Shown here piece by piece: positions 63,724 through 64,000 of a stretch of DNA of 64,000 nt (its first letter is position 1; the number at the start of each line of letters is the position of its first letter). The position numbers were made by a program, and so were the translations under genes. Origin of the DNA: an uncultured Bacteroidales bacterium (GTDB taxonomy: Bacteria > Bacteroidota > Bacteroidia > Bacteroidales > Paludibacteraceae); the NCBI GenBank assembly GCA_902782665.1, contig CACZOA010000009.1:90937-154936 (forward strand), read 5' to 3'. Under the pieces are notes generated by a model, which was not told the origin of the DNA, searched no databases, and saw nothing but the letters and a program-made list of their open reading frames with translations.

Positions 63724-64000
63724 TCACCAATTAACCTTCACACCCAAAGAGAAATCAGGCTTTACATAGTTCATGCCCTTTCCGAATATCAAAAATTCTC
63801 TTGCTTTTACAACAAAAGATAGAAAATGCCAAGGATATACTTCAATAGACCATCCTCCATTAACACCTCCGACAACATGCTTTTCCTGCCAATCCATGAT
63901 TGTACAATCCCACTGGTCATAGCCTATGTTACCTGCCAAACTCAGATTCATGTAGAATCGAGGACGAGGATTCCATATCACGGCTTCACAACCAACTCCA
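63724..64000 (-). CDS. C-terminal part of outer-membrane barrel protein, 5' end outside window
   Basis: About 92 codons are visible, open through the right edge on the minus strand, ending at a TGA at 63724. The sequence alternates beta strands (FYMNLSLAGNIGYDQWDC, GGVNGGWSIEVYPWHFLSFV, FLIFGKGMNYVKPDFSLGVK) and ends in an aromatic residue (VNW), as outer-membrane barrels do. It is 96 bases upstream of the giant surface-protein gene on the same strand. It could be a PorP/SprF-like or OmpA-type partner that anchors or exports the giant protein; the N-terminal part is needed to decide. Confidence 0.6.
   Translation of the reverse strand, partial: GVGCEAVIWNPRPRFYMNLSLAGNIGYDQWDCTIMDWQEKHVVGGVNGGWSIEVYPWHFLSFVVKAREFLIFGKGMNYVKPDFSLGVKVNW

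Overview
The window looks like chromosomal DNA of a Bacteroidales bacterium, probably a polysaccharide-degrading anaerobe related to Prevotella, Paludibacter or uncultured rumen lineages. The evidence is AT-rich intergenic DNA, repeated Bacteroidetes -7 boxes (TAnnTTTG) before genes, C-terminal type IX secretion (T9SS) sorting domains, a hybrid two-component-type protein with a Reg_prop propeller, reverse rubrerythrin and flavodiiron protein, and GH5/GH8/CE1-type carbohydrate enzymes. No rRNA, tRNA, CRISPR array, integrase or transposase was seen. The genus is not determined.

Layout. 1-8.7 kb: a glycan locus with a 5'-truncated GH5 endoglucanase, two tandem GPH-family sugar transporters, a lipoprotein and a secreted GH8 protein. 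No SusC/SusD pair is present. 8.7-15 kb (minus strand): a cupin-type XRE regulator with an acyl-CoA synthetase; an oxidative-stress cluster (Fur/PerR, flavodiiron protein, reverse rubrerythrin); and a branched-chain aminotransferase. 15-17.3 kb: a decayed AAA/DUF4143 ATPase and two unknown small genes. 17.3-24.7 kb (minus): a heavy-metal RND efflux operon (OMF, adaptor, CzcA-type pump) followed by its response regulator and histidine kinase. 24.9-28.8 kb: a methyltransferase, a small DUF559 nuclease flanked by inverted pairs of a G/C-tract repeat, an NhaC antiporter whose N-terminus is encoded by those repeats, and an intact AAA/DUF4143 ATPase behind an exact 33-bp tandem promoter array.

29-35 kb: metY, a GNAT acetyltransferase, a 55-residue possible antitoxin with a relic partner, a frameshifted lipoprotein, a C_GCAxxG_C_C protein and a GmrSD-like DUF262/DUF1524 protein. 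35.5-38.5 kb: metE divergent from an Lrp/AsnC regulator, with paired operator-like repeats between them. 38.8-43.5 kb: DUF1810, a T9SS-exported CBM6 esterase, and a vsr-flavodoxin-DUF2461 operon. 43.9-48.3 kb: fused pabB-pabC, a serpin and a secreted alpha/beta hydrolase. 48.5-52.8 kb: a hybrid sensor lacking its ATPase domain, and a degenerate ThiD-like domain fused to an AraC helix-turn-helix. 53-64 kb (minus): a 3536-residue T9SS-exported surface protein made of Ig-like modules, preceded by the C-terminal end of an outer-membrane barrel protein.

The strongest candidates for something undescribed are the DUF559 nuclease inside inverted repeat pairs (25.5-26.1 kb), the 33-bp promoter array of the AAA/DUF4143 ATPase (27.36-27.48 kb), and two signalling proteins that keep DNA-binding domains but have lost catalytic parts. 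These are inferences from sequence read by eye. No database search or computation was run.
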